Part shown: piece by piece, positions 54,242 through 63,337 of the stretch | How the letters are laid out: each line of letters opens with the position of its first letter | Numbering within the stretch: the stretch's first letter is position 1 | Origin: Ewingella allii | Lineage (GTDB): Bacteria; Pseudomonadota; Gammaproteobacteria; Enterobacterales; Enterobacteriaceae | Length of the DNA: 64,000 bases | Direction: 5' to 3' | NCBI RefSeq assembly: GCF_044430645.1 | Contig: NZ_JAWUDN010000010.1 | Coordinates: 1 to 64,000 of the forward strand | Made by a program: the position numbers and the translations under genes | Notes under the pieces: generated by a model | What the model was told of the DNA's origin: nothing | Database searches by the model: none | The model's input: the letters and a program-made list of their open reading frames with translations, nothing else

Positions 54242-55723
54242 TTAGCTATTCGCTTCGCCGGCGTGGTGGGCTTCTTCGTGCGCGGCCTGTTCGGCTTTGA
54301 CTTCTTTGGCGCGGTTGCGCAGCCCAAACCAGCCCAGCACCAGCAGAAGAATCAGCACAGGAATAGTGGCGACGGTGTAAGTGCCGTTCGGGTAGTCGAA
54401 GGCCATCAGAACCAGTACGCCCGCCAGAAAGGCTAAGGTCAGCCAAGAGGTCACCGGCGCCCAAGGCATTCTGAAAGACACCTCTTTCGCTTTACCTTCT
54501 TTGATGGCTTTACGCAGCTTCATCTGGCAAACGATGATGAATGCCCAAGAGCTAAGAATACCCAGTGACGCGACGTTCAGCACGATTTCAAACACCTGCG
54601 ACGGCACGTAGTAGTTCAGCACCACGCCGATGATGTAGATTGCCACGGTCACCAGGATCCCGGCGTAAGGCACCTGCTGGGCGTTCATTTTAGACATGAA
54701 CTTCGGCGCGGAGCCGCCCATCGACAGGGAACGCAGGATACGACCAGTAGAGTACAGGCCGGAGTTGAGGCTCGACAGCGCTGCGGTCAGAACCACGATA
54801 TTCATGATGGTGCCGATGTAAGGCACGCCCAGCTTGCTGAAGAAGGTCACGAACGGGCTTTGGCCTGCCTGATAGGCATTCCACGGCAGCAGCAGCACCA
54901 ACAGCACCACGGAACCGACGTAGAACAGTGCGATACGCCAGATAACGCTGTTAATGGCTTTCGGCAGAATGGTTTCAGGATCTTTAGTTTCACCCGCCGC
55001 CGTGCCGACCAGTTCGATGGCGGCGAAGGCGAAGACCACGCCCTGCACCAGCACTAAGGCAGGCAGCAAGCCGTGCGGGAAGATGCCGCCGTTTTCGGTG
55101 ATCAGGTGCAGGCCGGTTGAGCCGCCCGCCACTTCTTTGCCGGTGCCCAGCACCACCACGCCGACAATCAGGAACAGCGCGATGGCCGCCACTTTGATCA
55201 GCGCAAACCAGAATTCCATTTCGGCGAACCACTTCACGCCAATCATGTTCATGGTGCCAACGATGGCCAGTGCGCCAAGGGCGAACATCCACTGAGGTAC
55301 ATCACCGAAGGTGCCCCAATAGTGCATATAGAGCGCCACGGCGGTGATATCCACGATGCCGGTCATTGCCCAGTTGAGGAAGTACATCCAGCCCGCCACG
55401 TAGGAGGCTTTTTCGCCTAAGAACTCGCGGGCGTAGGAAACGAAGCTGCCGCTGGTTGGACGGTGTAAAACCAATTCGCCCAGTGCGCGCAGGATGAAGA
55501 AAGAGAAAATACCGCAGACCGCGTAGACAATTGCCAGTGCCGGACCCGCCATTTGTAAGCGCGCACCTGCACCTAGGAATAAACCGGTACCGATAGAACC
55601 ACCAATGGCAATCATCTGAACCTGACGATTGCCCATACTCTTGTGATATCCGTCTTCGTGTGAATCCAACCAACGTCGCTTAGCGGCCTGTTTCGCCTCA
55701 GCGGACTTTCTATGTAATCGCAT
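54242..55723 (-). CDS. ansP: L-asparagine permease AnsP
   Basis: AnsP is an inner-membrane amino acid/polyamine/organocation transporter. The 493-residue protein has 12 hydrophobic segments and is close to E. coli AnsP (499) over KRRWLDSHEDGYHKSMGNRQVQ, MIAIGGSIGTGLFLGAG, AREFLGEKASYVAGWMYF, GVKWFAEMEFWFALIKV and FEIVLNVASLGILSSWAF. The short C terminus differs from E. coli and is rich in Glu, Ala and His. I start at the ATG at 55723, with AGGAAAG upstream; the ORF extension to 55774 is not conserved. Monocistronic. Confidence 0.92.
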   Translation of the reverse strand: MRLHRKSAEAKQAAKRRWLDSHEDGYHKSMGNRQVQMIAIGGSIGTGLFLGAGARLQMAGPALAIVYAVCGIFSFFILRALGELVLHRPTSGSFVSYAREFLGEKASYVAGWMYFLNWAMTGIVDITAVALYMHYWGTFGDVPQWMFALGALAIVGTMNMIGVKWFAEMEFWFALIKVAAIALFLIVGVVVLGTGKEVAGGSTGLHLITENGGIFPHGLLPALVLVQGVVFAFAAIELVGTAAGETKDPETILPKAINSVIWRIALFYVGSVVLLVLLLPWNAYQAGQSPFVTFFSKLGVPYIGTIMNIVVLTAALSSLNSGLYSTGRILRSLSMGGSAPKFMSKMNAQQVPYAGILVTVAIYIIGVVLNYYVPSQVFEIVLNVASLGILSSWAFIIVCQMKLRKAIKEGKAKEVSFRMPWAPVTSWLTLAFLAGVLVLMAFDYPNGTYTVATIPVLILLLVLGWFGLRNRAKEVKAEQAAHEEAHHAGEANS

Positions 55724-56075
55724 TCTTTCCTGTTCTCCAAAAATGCCCGCAGCCTGAATTCTCCCAACAGGCAAACGGTTGCAGATGTTGACGCTTACGC
55801 GGTGTGTTCCGCTCTATTATTTTTAGCCTAACTGAAAATACTCGGTGAACTGACTTACGTGAAAGCAGCAGCCAACCCTGCTGTGGAGTGCTGGATTGAG
55901 AGTATTAACGGCGGTGGATGCTACCTGTATTGTGCATTTGAGGCAAAAAAAACCTATCTCTAAGTGTGAGGAAAATCGCCTTATGGATGGATTATTAAGA
56001 AGAGTCCTAGGTATAAATGCCGCAAAAATAGCCGATTGATAATGGCTTATTCTGGCCGCTACTGGTGTCACTAGA
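55724..56075. other. Intergenic region upstream of ansP
   Basis: About 350 bp between ansP and the bglG terminator. It must hold the ansP promoter. An 82-codon minus-strand ORF inside (55823-56071) has no family signature and I do not regard it as a gene. No other structure was seen. Confidence 0.5.
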
Positions 56076-56101
56076 CAAAAAAGCCCGCGCTGGCGGGCCT
56101 T
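56076..56101 (-). terminator. Intrinsic terminator of the bgl operon
   Basis: GCCCGC (56083-56088) pairs with GCGGGC (56093-56098) around GCTG. On the minus strand the stem is followed by six T residues. It lies 20 bp after bglG ends. Confidence 0.85.
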
Positions 56102-56117
56102 TATGCTTTATGAGTTG

Positions 56118-56969
56118 TCACTCGGCGGTTTTGGTTCCACCACTTTCTTTGCGCACCCTTTCGATGTTGATGGAAAGGTACATCATCTCTTCCTTGCTCA
56201 ACGCGCGCTGATAGGTGGCGGCGAGGAAGAGACTGATCTTCTCAGCACAGCCCCAAGCCTGCGGATAGCTCTTTTTAACCGCGACATAGAGCGCGACATC
56301 GTCGTCGGGCACCTGCGCGTGGCTGAACATTCGCTGGGCGAAAAACTTCAGGTGAGTGACAAAACGGTGGTAGCTCAGCGCCTCCTGGTCATACTCCAGC
56401 CTTAGCTGATATTTCACTATGTTTAGGATCTCCTGCATCACCTTGGTGATCTGTTTCACCTGCGACATCTCGCCATCCAGCTGCCCGTTGACCAGGTGCA
56501 GCGCGATAAATCCCGCCTCGTCGTCCGGCAGCCTGACGCCCAGCCGACTGGCAATAATCGCTAACGCCTCGACGCCCAGCGCGTACTCCTTCGGGTAGAG
56601 CCGCCGGGTTTCCCACAGCAGCGCGTTGCTCAGAGGCACGCCCTGCCTCTGCCGTTCCAGCGCGAAATAGCAGTGATCGGTTAGCGCAACATAGAGATTC
56701 TCCTGCAATTTCCCCAATCGCTGGCTGGCAAGCTGGATGATCTGGTCGCAGGTGGTCATCACCTCCATGGGAATGTGGCTCAGCAATTCCGAGAGCCGCG
56801 CCACCAGTTGATCGCTTTGCAGCGCAAAGACTTTTTCCACTTTGCTATCGTCAACCCGATCGCCAACCTGCTTCTGAAACGCCAATCCCCGGCCCATCAC
56901 GACCTGTTCCCGATGCTGTGGGTCGAGCACTAACACCACGTTATTATTGAGTATTTTGGTGATTTCCAT
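56118..56969 (-). CDS. bglG: Transcriptional antiterminator BglG
   Basis: BglG-family proteins bind the RAT hairpin in nascent mRNA and prevent an overlapping terminator from forming. Their activity is set by PTS phosphorylation. The 283-residue protein has an N-terminal RNA-binding CAT domain (1-55; ITKILNNNVVLVL, GRGLAFQKQVGD) and two PRD domains (about 65-170 and 171-280). They carry conserved histidines such as in LTDHCYFALER, FIALHLVNGQ and HLKFFAQRMF. GGGGAAGG precedes the ATG. It lies last in bglF-bglB-bglG, after its own RAT/terminator. Identification is by close similarity to BglG/LicT. Confidence 0.93.
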   Translation of the reverse strand: MEITKILNNNVVLVLDPQHREQVVMGRGLAFQKQVGDRVDDSKVEKVFALQSDQLVARLSELLSHIPMEVMTTCDQIIQLASQRLGKLQENLYVALTDHCYFALERQRQGVPLSNALLWETRRLYPKEYALGVEALAIIASRLGVRLPDDEAGFIALHLVNGQLDGEMSQVKQITKVMQEILNIVKYQLRLEYDQEALSYHRFVTHLKFFAQRMFSHAQVPDDDVALYVAVKKSYPQAWGCAEKISLFLAATYQRALSKEEMMYLSINIERVRKESGGTKTAE

Positions 56970-56983
56970 TGCCTTCCCCTGAA

Positions 56984-57028
56984 AAACAAAAAAACCTGAC
57001 CCCTTCCGCAGAGAAGTGATCAGGTTTT
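56984..57028 (-). terminator. RAT-controlled terminator ahead of bglG
   Basis: AAAACCTGA (56991-56999) pairs with TCAGGTTTT (57020-57028). On the minus strand a T-run follows. The upstream half of the stem overlaps the RAT at 57023-57051, so RAT folding and terminator folding exclude each other. Confidence 0.9.
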
Positions 57029-57051
57029 GCCTGCCAAAGCAGTAACAATCC
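57023..57051 (-). promoter_or_regulatory. Ribonucleic antiterminator (RAT) site ahead of bglG
   Basis: On the minus strand the 29-nt sequence starts GGATTGTTACTGC and ends GGCAGGCAAAACC. This matches the E. coli bgl RAT consensus almost base for base. It is the BglG-binding hairpin and overlaps the stem of the following terminator. Confidence 0.93.
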
Positions 57052-57122
57052 AGAACTGAACTTTACCAGTTTTCGCCATCCTCTCAATCTGAGCGCGGCG
57101 CAAACGTGATAAGGATCGCGGG

Positions 57123-58520
57123 TTAGGCTTTTAGCGTGGCACCGTGGTTTTTAATAATATCGGCATACCAGTAGAAGCTTTTCTTGCGGCGGCGTTCCAG
57201 CGTCCCCTTGCCCTGATCGTCGCAATCCACGTAAATAAAACCGTAGCGTTTGGAGAATTCCGCCTTAGAAGCGCTCACCAGATCGATAGGTCCCCAGCTG
57301 GTGTAACCCATCACTTCCACGCCGTCGGCGATGGCTTCGCGCACCTGCACCAGATGGTCATTGATGTATTGAATACGATAGTCGTCGTTGATGCTGCCGT
57401 CGGCTTCAACTTGATCGCGCGCGCCCAGCCCGTTTTCGACGATAAACAGCGGTTTTTGGTAGCGATCGTACAACTCATTCATCAAGTAGCGCAGACCGAC
57501 CGGGTCAATCTGCCAGCCCCACTCAGAGCTAGCGAGGTGCGGATTGGGCACCATATTGAGAATATTGGCGCGCGCCGCCTGATTCTGCTCGGGGTCGGTG
57601 GTGACACAGCCGGTCATGTAATAACTGAAGGAGATGAAATCCACTGTCTGCTTCAGCGTCGCGATATCCTCAGGGGTGATCTCCAGCTCAATCTGATGCT
57701 GTTTGAAGAAACGTTTCATGTAAGCCGGGTAATAACCGCGCACCTGCACATCGCCAAAGAACAGCCAGTCGCGGTTCTGCTGCTGGGTTTCAAGCACGTC
57801 GGCAGGCTTGCAGCTCAGGGGATACAGCATGCCGCCCAGCAGCATATTGCCGACTTGGCCACCGGCAACAATCTCATGACAGGCTTTCACCGCGCGGGCG
57901 CTGGCCACCAGCTGATGATGGATTGCCTGATAAATCGCCTGCTTGCTGCTCTCCGCCGCCAGCCCGACGCCGGTAAAGGGCGCGTGCAGCGACATGTTAA
58001 TTTCGTTGAATGTCAGCCAATGCTTCACTTTATGCTGATAGCGTTTGAACACCGTTCGGGCGTAATTCTCGAAGAAATCTATAGTTTTACGGTTGCCCCA
58101 GCCGCCGTAGTTGGCTACCAAACCATAGGGCATTTCATAGTGTGACAACGTCACAAGGGGCGTGATACCGTACTTTTTCATCTCATCAAACAGCCGATCG
58201 TAGAACGCCAATCCGGCTTCATTGGGCTGCGTTTCATCTCCCTGCGGGAAGATACGCGTCCAGGCAATCGAAGTGCGCAGCACGGTGAAGCCCATTTCGG
58301 CGAACAGTTTGATGTCTTCGGGGAAGCGATGGTAAAAATCAATGGCCTTGTCTTTGATGCCAAAATCACCCGGCACGCGCTGCTTTATCTCGCCGAAGAT
58401 CCCTTGCGGCTGGAGGTCCGAGGTGGACAGCCCTTTGCCATCCGCCAAATAGGCTCCTTCCACCTGATTTGCGGCTACGGCCCCGCCCCATAAAAACCCG
58501 TCTGGAAAACGTTGAGTCAT
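57123..58520 (-). CDS. bglB: 6-phospho-beta-glucosidase (GH1), BglB-type
   Basis: The enzyme hydrolyses phosphorylated aryl-beta-glucosides and cellobiose-like sugars imported by the PTS. The 465-residue GH1 TIM barrel has the N-terminal FLWGGAVAANQVEGAY, the acid/base Glu173 in TFNEIN and the nucleophile Glu362 in FIVENGLGA. The phosphate-binding C-terminal stretch SKAEFSKRYGFIYVD, with Ser, Lys and Tyr, is typical of the 6-phospho branch. GGAGAG precedes the ATG. It follows bglF by 15 bp. Confidence 0.94.
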   Translation of the reverse strand: MTQRFPDGFLWGGAVAANQVEGAYLADGKGLSTSDLQPQGIFGEIKQRVPGDFGIKDKAIDFYHRFPEDIKLFAEMGFTVLRTSIAWTRIFPQGDETQPNEAGLAFYDRLFDEMKKYGITPLVTLSHYEMPYGLVANYGGWGNRKTIDFFENYARTVFKRYQHKVKHWLTFNEINMSLHAPFTGVGLAAESSKQAIYQAIHHQLVASARAVKACHEIVAGGQVGNMLLGGMLYPLSCKPADVLETQQQNRDWLFFGDVQVRGYYPAYMKRFFKQHQIELEITPEDIATLKQTVDFISFSYYMTGCVTTDPEQNQAARANILNMVPNPHLASSEWGWQIDPVGLRYLMNELYDRYQKPLFIVENGLGARDQVEADGSINDDYRIQYINDHLVQVREAIADGVEVMGYTSWGPIDLVSASKAEFSKRYGFIYVDCDDQGKGTLERRRKKSFYWYADIIKNHGATLKA

Positions 58521-58535
58521 TGGTCTCTCCTTTGA

Positions 58536-60437
58536 TTAGCGTAAAAGTGACAATAGTGGGCTTTGCTCCGCCACCTGCTGGCCGATGGCTGAAGCAATAA
58601 CGTCCAGATAATCATCGCTGTTGCTGATAATTATCGGCGTCGTCAGGTCATATCCCGCGTCGGCGATGGCCTGTAAATCGAACTCGAGCAGCAAGTCTCC
58701 CTGCTTTACCTCGTCATTCACCTGCACGCGCGGGCTGAAGAAACGGCCATCGAGTTTCACCGTATCAATGCCGACGTGAATGAGTATTTCCGCGCCATCG
58801 CGGCTCTGAATCCCTAAGGCGTGATGCGTGCGGAAAAGCGACACCAGCGTGCCGTCGCAGGGTGCAACGACTCGCCCAGTCTGTGGAATAACCGCCGTCC
58901 CCTTGCCCAACATGCCGCTGGCAAAAGTGGCATCCTTCACCTCGCTGAGCGCAATACAGTGGCCCGCCAGCGGGCTAAAAAGAGCTTCTTTGCTGCGCAC
59001 CGGGGAAGATGTGACGGAGGTTGCCGGTGAAGCCGGAGTCGCGGCTTCACTGCTCTCTTTGGCTGGCGGCGCTGCCTTGGCGGACAGCCCAAACAGCCAG
59101 GTTGCCACGGCGGCGAAGGCGAAAGCGAAACCGGCACCGACCAGCGCCGCCGTCACTGAACTGTCAAAGCCCGTCGGGGGGATCATCTGCGCGAAGGTGA
59201 ACACGCTGGGAATGCCGAAGGAGTATGTGGTGCTGTGGTAGAAGCCCAGCACGGCGGCACCGATTGCGCCGCCGATGCAGCCAAAGATAAAGGGACGGCG
59301 CAGCGGCAGGGTCACGCCATACACCGCCGGTTCGGTGATCCCAAACAAACTGGCGCTAAATGCCGAACCCGCGATGCCCCTGAGTTTAAGATCTTGGGTG
59401 CGCAGCAGCACACCCAGCGTGGCCCCGGCTTGCCCCATCACGGCGGGCAGCACCAGCGGCATCAGGGTGTCGTGGCCCAGCACGCTGAGATTGTTGATCA
59501 TCATCGGCACCAGCCCCCAGTGCAGGCCGAAAATCACGCAAACCTGCCAAAACGCGCCGACGAACAGACCGGCAACCAGCGGGCTAACGCCATGAATATA
59601 TTGATATCCGTTAGCCAGTTGCTGGCTCGCCCAGGTGGCCGTAGGCCCAATCAACAGGAACGTCAGCGGCACGATCACCACCAGACAAACCAGCGGGGTG
59701 AAGAAGTTGCGAATCGCGCTCGGCAACCTTGGGTTGATGCGTTTTTCAAGCCAGCAGGAGGCCCACGCTGCGAAAATAATTGGGATAACCGAGGAGCTAT
59801 AATTGATAAAAGTCAGTGGGATACCGAAGAAATCCAGCGCCACGCTGTTGGCCGCCAGCGATGAGTCAAAGGCGGCAATCATCAACGGGTGAGTCATGGC
59901 GCCGCCAATTGCCATCGTGATAAAGGGGTTGCCGCCAAACTTTTTCCCGGCGGTATAACCCAAGATAATCGGAAAGAAATAGAACAAGGCATCACTGGCG
60001 GCGAACAACACCTTGTAGCCGCCGCTGTCGCTGCTCATCCATCCGAGAGCCAGCGCCAGCGACAAGAAGCCTTTCAAAATACCGGATGCTGCCAAAATGC
60101 CAATAAACGGGGTGAAAATGCCGGAAATCACATCAATAAAGCGCGCAAAGATGTTCTCTTTCACGCCGTTATTGCTGGCGATGTCGCCAGACTCTTCCCC
60201 TTTCATCGCCAGCGCGTCGAACACCTCGCCGACATGATTGCCAATGACTACCTGAAACTGCCCGCCGCTCTCCACCACCATAATCACGCCGGGGTTGCGT
60301 TTCAGGGTTTCGGCACTGGCCTTGCCGCTGTCCTTAAGCTTGAAACGCAAGCGAGTGGCGCAGTGCACCACGCTTTTTACATTTTCCCGTCCACCCACTC
60401 CTGAGAGGATTTCATCCGCTAAAACCTTATATTCCAT
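58536..60437 (-). CDS. bglF: Beta-glucoside PTS permease EIIBCA, BglF-type
   Basis: BglF imports and phosphorylates beta-glucosides and, in E. coli, also phosphorylates BglG to silence it. The 633-residue protein (E. coli 625) has IIB at the N terminus with the phospho-cysteine Cys26 in VVHCATRLRFKL. IIC follows (about 105-465; ten or so hydrophobic segments). A Pro/Ala/Ser linker (about 470-500) joins IIA at the C terminus, with the active histidine in ILIHVGIDTVKL. I start at the ATG at 60437, where family similarity begins (EYKVLADEIL); the ORF extension to 60536 runs into the RAT/terminator region. Confidence 0.95.
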   Translation of the reverse strand: MEYKVLADEILSGVGGRENVKSVVHCATRLRFKLKDSGKASAETLKRNPGVIMVVESGGQFQVVIGNHVGEVFDALAMKGEESGDIASNNGVKENIFARFIDVISGIFTPFIGILAASGILKGFLSLALALGWMSSDSGGYKVLFAASDALFYFFPIILGYTAGKKFGGNPFITMAIGGAMTHPLMIAAFDSSLAANSVALDFFGIPLTFINYSSSVIPIIFAAWASCWLEKRINPRLPSAIRNFFTPLVCLVVIVPLTFLLIGPTATWASQQLANGYQYIHGVSPLVAGLFVGAFWQVCVIFGLHWGLVPMMINNLSVLGHDTLMPLVLPAVMGQAGATLGVLLRTQDLKLRGIAGSAFSASLFGITEPAVYGVTLPLRRPFIFGCIGGAIGAAVLGFYHSTTYSFGIPSVFTFAQMIPPTGFDSSVTAALVGAGFAFAFAAVATWLFGLSAKAAPPAKESSEAATPASPATSVTSSPVRSKEALFSPLAGHCIALSEVKDATFASGMLGKGTAVIPQTGRVVAPCDGTLVSLFRTHHALGIQSRDGAEILIHVGIDTVKLDGRFFSPRVQVNDEVKQGDLLLEFDLQAIADAGYDLTTPIIISNSDDYLDVIASAIGQQVAEQSPLLSLLR

Positions 60438-60504
60438 TATCTTATCTCGTTCTGATGTGGTTGCGCCGTGCAGAGGCGAATCGCTAAGCACCTGAGTAAA
60501 GGCC

Positions 60505-60570
60505 AAAAAAAAACCTAAACTTGCTGTCTCTTGCACCGGCGGGGGTGAAGAAGCAGAAAGTTTAGGTTTT
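60505..60570 (-). terminator. RAT-controlled terminator ahead of bglF
   Basis: A 12-bp stem (60511-60522 with 60558-60569) has a long loop and is followed by eight or nine T residues on the minus strand. Its 5' half overlaps the RAT at 60565-60592, as in the E. coli bgl leader. Confidence 0.9.
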
Positions 60571-60592
60571 GCCTGATGAACAGTAACAATCC
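60565..60592 (-). promoter_or_regulatory. Ribonucleic antiterminator (RAT) site ahead of bglF
   Basis: On the minus strand the 28-nt sequence starts GGATTGTTACTG and ends CAGGCAAAACC. It keeps the conserved ends of the BglG-binding hairpin with a different loop from the second copy at 57023-57051. Confidence 0.92.
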
Positions 60593-60663
60593 TGTTTTCT
60601 AGCCCTGAGTCTCTAGCGAACTATCCAAAGTTACAAGGGGGAAAAATAACCGGAGCGGGTAAT

Positions 60664-60679
60664 TGTGATCGGGTTCATA
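60664..60679 (-). promoter_or_regulatory. CRP-like site upstream of bglF
   Basis: TGTGA-TCGGGT-TCATA matches the CRP consensus TGTGA-N6-TCACA at nine of ten positions, in an AT-rich setting. It lies about 70 bp upstream of the RAT. A -10-like GATAGT on the minus strand (60620-60625) would put the site near -58. bgl operons are CRP-dependent in E. coli. Confidence 0.6.
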
Positions 60680-60704
60680 TTTCACCCACTCCGGCAGAGG
60701 CGAA

Positions 60705-62207
60705 TTAAGGCACCGACTGCGGCAGTTCGCGTGGGCAGCCCTTGCGCCCGTTGAACAGTAGATAACTTGCCAGCGCCAGCAGCCAGACGCCCAGCGCGCC
60801 GTAGAGCAGCAGATTGCCGAAGCCGTCAATCAGCGCCTGCTGAATGCCCGCGTTGAGCGTCGCGGATTCCGCCCCCGCCGCCACTCGCTCGGCCAGCGCG
60901 TAGAGTTCCCCCGAGGCCATATTCACCGCACTATTCTCCCGCAGGCTGGCGGCGATGCCTGCCACCAGCAGGCTGCCCATTAGCGCGATATTTATTGCCA
61001 GCGTGATAAGCCGCGCGCTGATATCAATTCCCGAGGCCATCCCCGCCCGGTTGCCCGGCACCGCTCCCGTAGTGGTATTGGTCACCGGCGTGTTAATCAG
61101 CCCCAGCGTAGCCCCCGCCAGCAGTGCGCCGGGCAGCAGCGTCCAGCCGTTGGCGGCAGCGATTTTCATCAACATAAAACTCGCCCCGAGGGTGAACAAC
61201 CCCAGCGGGATAAAGCGCGCCGCGCCGAACTTCGCCACTAAACGTTCGGCCAGCGGCGGCATAATCAGCGTCGGCAAGGTGTAGGCCAGCAGCGCCACGC
61301 CGGTGGCCAGACTGCTATAACCCAGCCCGACCTGATAGTAGACCGGCAGGTAAATCATCAACGGCCAGAAGCTAAAGTTCATGCCAATAGAGCCCATCAG
61401 TGCGCCGGAAAATGGCCGAATGCGGAACACCGAAAAATCAAACATCGGGTGAGGATGGCGTTGCTCAATCCAGACAAACAGCAGCGCGCTCAGCAGGGTC
61501 AGCGCCACCAGCCCATAGACCAAACTGCCTTGCCAGTCGAGGCTACTTCCCTGTGTTATCAACCAGATACTGCCTAACACAGTGAGTGACAACGTCACAA
61601 GCCCACCAATATCCAGCTTTTTGGCCTGCGGATCCCGTGAATCCACCACATTATTCAAGGCTAAAAACAGTGTCACAACGGCGATAAACACGTGTACCAG
61701 AAACACCCATTGCCAGCTAAATAGCGCCACCAGCCCGCCGCCAATAATCGGCCCGAAGCCCAGCCCAAAGCCAAACACTACGCCCCACGCGGCGAAGGCC
61801 GTGCTGCGCGCTCTGCCCTGTGGGAACTGGGTGGAGAGAATGGCAATCAGGCAGGTCAGCATCGCCCCGCCACTCAGCCCCTGTAAGAAGCGGCCGAAAA
61901 TAAGCCAGGGCGCGGTGGCCGCCAGCCCGCACATCAGCGAGGTGACGCCAAAGGCCGCGATGCTTACCAAAAAGACGCGCTTACGGCCGAAACGGTCCGC
62001 CAGCGTGCCCACCGCCATTAAGACCGAAGTACAGGCCAGCGTGTAGGCATTCATGATCCACTGTAGGTCTTTAAAGCTGGCGTGCATCTGCTGCTCCAGC
62101 ACCGGTAAAATCACCGGCACGCTGGAGATCTCCAGCCCCGACATCAGCGCCGCGAGGCAGACCGCCACCAGCGCTAGCGTATTTTTAGTGTTTGTTGGCG
62201 TGCTCAT
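60705..62207 (-). CDS. MFS transporter, DHA2 (14-TMS) drug:proton antiporter type
   Basis: The 500-residue protein has about 14 hydrophobic segments and the DHA2 motifs: motif A-like LADRFGRKRVF, LQWIMNAYTLACTS, GRFLQGLSGGAML and motif C-like GFGLGFGPIIGG. It probably exports a toxic compound in exchange for protons. The substrate is not predictable. I start at the ATG at 62207, with AGGAAGAG upstream. It is divergent from the GlxA/FtrA-type regulator, which may control it. Confidence 0.9.
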   Translation of the reverse strand: MSTPTNTKNTLALVAVCLAALMSGLEISSVPVILPVLEQQMHASFKDLQWIMNAYTLACTSVLMAVGTLADRFGRKRVFLVSIAAFGVTSLMCGLAATAPWLIFGRFLQGLSGGAMLTCLIAILSTQFPQGRARSTAFAAWGVVFGFGLGFGPIIGGGLVALFSWQWVFLVHVFIAVVTLFLALNNVVDSRDPQAKKLDIGGLVTLSLTVLGSIWLITQGSSLDWQGSLVYGLVALTLLSALLFVWIEQRHPHPMFDFSVFRIRPFSGALMGSIGMNFSFWPLMIYLPVYYQVGLGYSSLATGVALLAYTLPTLIMPPLAERLVAKFGAARFIPLGLFTLGASFMLMKIAAANGWTLLPGALLAGATLGLINTPVTNTTTGAVPGNRAGMASGIDISARLITLAINIALMGSLLVAGIAASLRENSAVNMASGELYALAERVAAGAESATLNAGIQQALIDGFGNLLLYGALGVWLLALASYLLFNGRKGCPRELPQSVP

Positions 62208-62266
62208 ACTCTTCCTACCCAAACGTTAAGTTGGCCCAGTATGGAAGATTGTAGGCGTGGTGGTAA

Positions 62267-62303
62267 TTGGCACGGATGCCATGTATCGTCAATATTGTGC
62301 CAA
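62267..62303. promoter_or_regulatory. Inverted repeat between MFS and GlxA-type genes
   Basis: TTGGCAC (62267-62273) is inverted as GTGCCAA (62297-62303), with 30 bp between repeat centres. A related TTGGCCC lies at 62231-62237. It may be an operator in the 125-bp divergent promoter region. Confidence 0.4.
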
Positions 62304-62332
62304 CTTTAGCCACTATTCATCTAAGGCCCGCC

Positions 62333-63328
62333 ATGACTGCTTTCACACCCTCCAATTCGCATGCTCCCTTTAACCGCCGACTGGTGCTGCTGGCCTATGA
62401 GTGCCTGTGCACCTTTGAGTTTGGCACGGCGATAGAGGCCTTTGGCCGCGTCGACGACCAACTCGGCACGCCTCTCTATAATTTGGACGTCGCCTCGGTG
62501 GAAGACACCACCATTGGCGCGCAGGGTGGCGTGCGCCTGACGGTAGACGGCGGGCTGGAGCTGCTGGAAGACGCCGGAACCATTGTGATCCCCGGCTGGC
62601 GCAGCGTGCATGAAGCGCCGTCCCCGCAGCTGGTTGCCGCACTGCAACGCGCCTACCAGCAGGGTTCGCGGATTGTTTCTATCTGTGCGGGGAGCTTTAT
62701 CCTTGCCGCCACTGGCCTGCTGGATGGTAAAAAAGCCACCGCCCACTGGAACAGCACCGAGGAACTGGCGCGGCAGTTTCCACAAGTTCAGGTACAGCAC
62801 GGCGTCATTTATGTCGATGAAGGCAGATTGATCACCTCGTCCGGCGGCGCGGCGTGCGTGGATCTCTGTCTGTATCTGATTCGCCGTGATTATGGCGCGC
62901 AGGTGGCGAATCGCACGGCCCAGCGCATGGTCACTTCAACCCATCGCGAAGGCAATCAGGCCCAATATCTGCGCCAGCCGGTGTCGATTCTGCCGGGCAA
63001 AACCCTCTCGCCGCTGTTAGACAGCCTGCGCACCCGAATGAACACGCCGCTGGTGATTGAACAACTGGCCGCCGAAGCTGGGATGAGCCGCCGCACTTTC
63101 CTGCGCCGTTTTCACGACGCCACCGGCACCACGCCGGGGGAATGGATGCTCAGCGTAAAGATTGAAAACGCCTGCGCCCTGCTGGAGAGCAGCACGGTCA
63201 GCATTGAACGGGTGGCTGAAGAAGCCGGGTTTGGCTCGGTGGAAACGCTGCGCCACCATTTTCGCCAGCGCCTGGGCACCACGCCGACGCGCTTTCGCCA
63301 GCAATTCAGCGATCGGACAGCTATTTAG
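62333..63328 (+). CDS. GlxA/FtrA-type transcriptional regulator (DJ-1/PfpI-AraC)
   Basis: The 331-residue protein has an N-terminal DJ-1/PfpI-like domain (about 15-185) with the elbow cysteine in IVSICAGSFILAATGLLDG and ATAHWNSTEELA. A C-terminal AraC helix-turn-helix domain follows (about 225-325; AGMSRRTFLRRFHDATGTTP, VAEEAGFGSVETLRHHFRQR). The first domain senses a ligand and is not expected to be catalytic. Family members FtrA and GlxA regulate adjacent transporters or catabolic genes; the divergent MFS gene is the obvious candidate target. I start at the ATG at 62333, preceded by AAGG. Confidence 0.9.
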   Translation: MTAFTPSNSHAPFNRRLVLLAYECLCTFEFGTAIEAFGRVDDQLGTPLYNLDVASVEDTTIGAQGGVRLTVDGGLELLEDAGTIVIPGWRSVHEAPSPQLVAALQRAYQQGSRIVSICAGSFILAATGLLDGKKATAHWNSTEELARQFPQVQVQHGVIYVDEGRLITSSGGAACVDLCLYLIRRDYGAQVANRTAQRMVTSTHREGNQAQYLRQPVSILPGKTLSPLLDSLRTRMNTPLVIEQLAAEAGMSRRTFLRRFHDATGTTPGEWMLSVKIENACALLESSTVSIERVAEEAGFGSVETLRHHFRQRLGTTPTRFRQQFSDRTAI

Positions 63329-63337
63329 CTTCAGCCA

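Noticed and set aside
55823..56071. 82-codon minus-strand ORF upstream of ansP
   Set aside because: No family resemblance and no ribosome-binding site; it covers the probable ansP promoter.
57144..58145. 333-codon plus-strand ORF opposite bglB
   Set aside because: It is antisense to a complete GH1 gene with both catalytic glutamates, has no Shine-Dalgarno signal and no recognisable domain.
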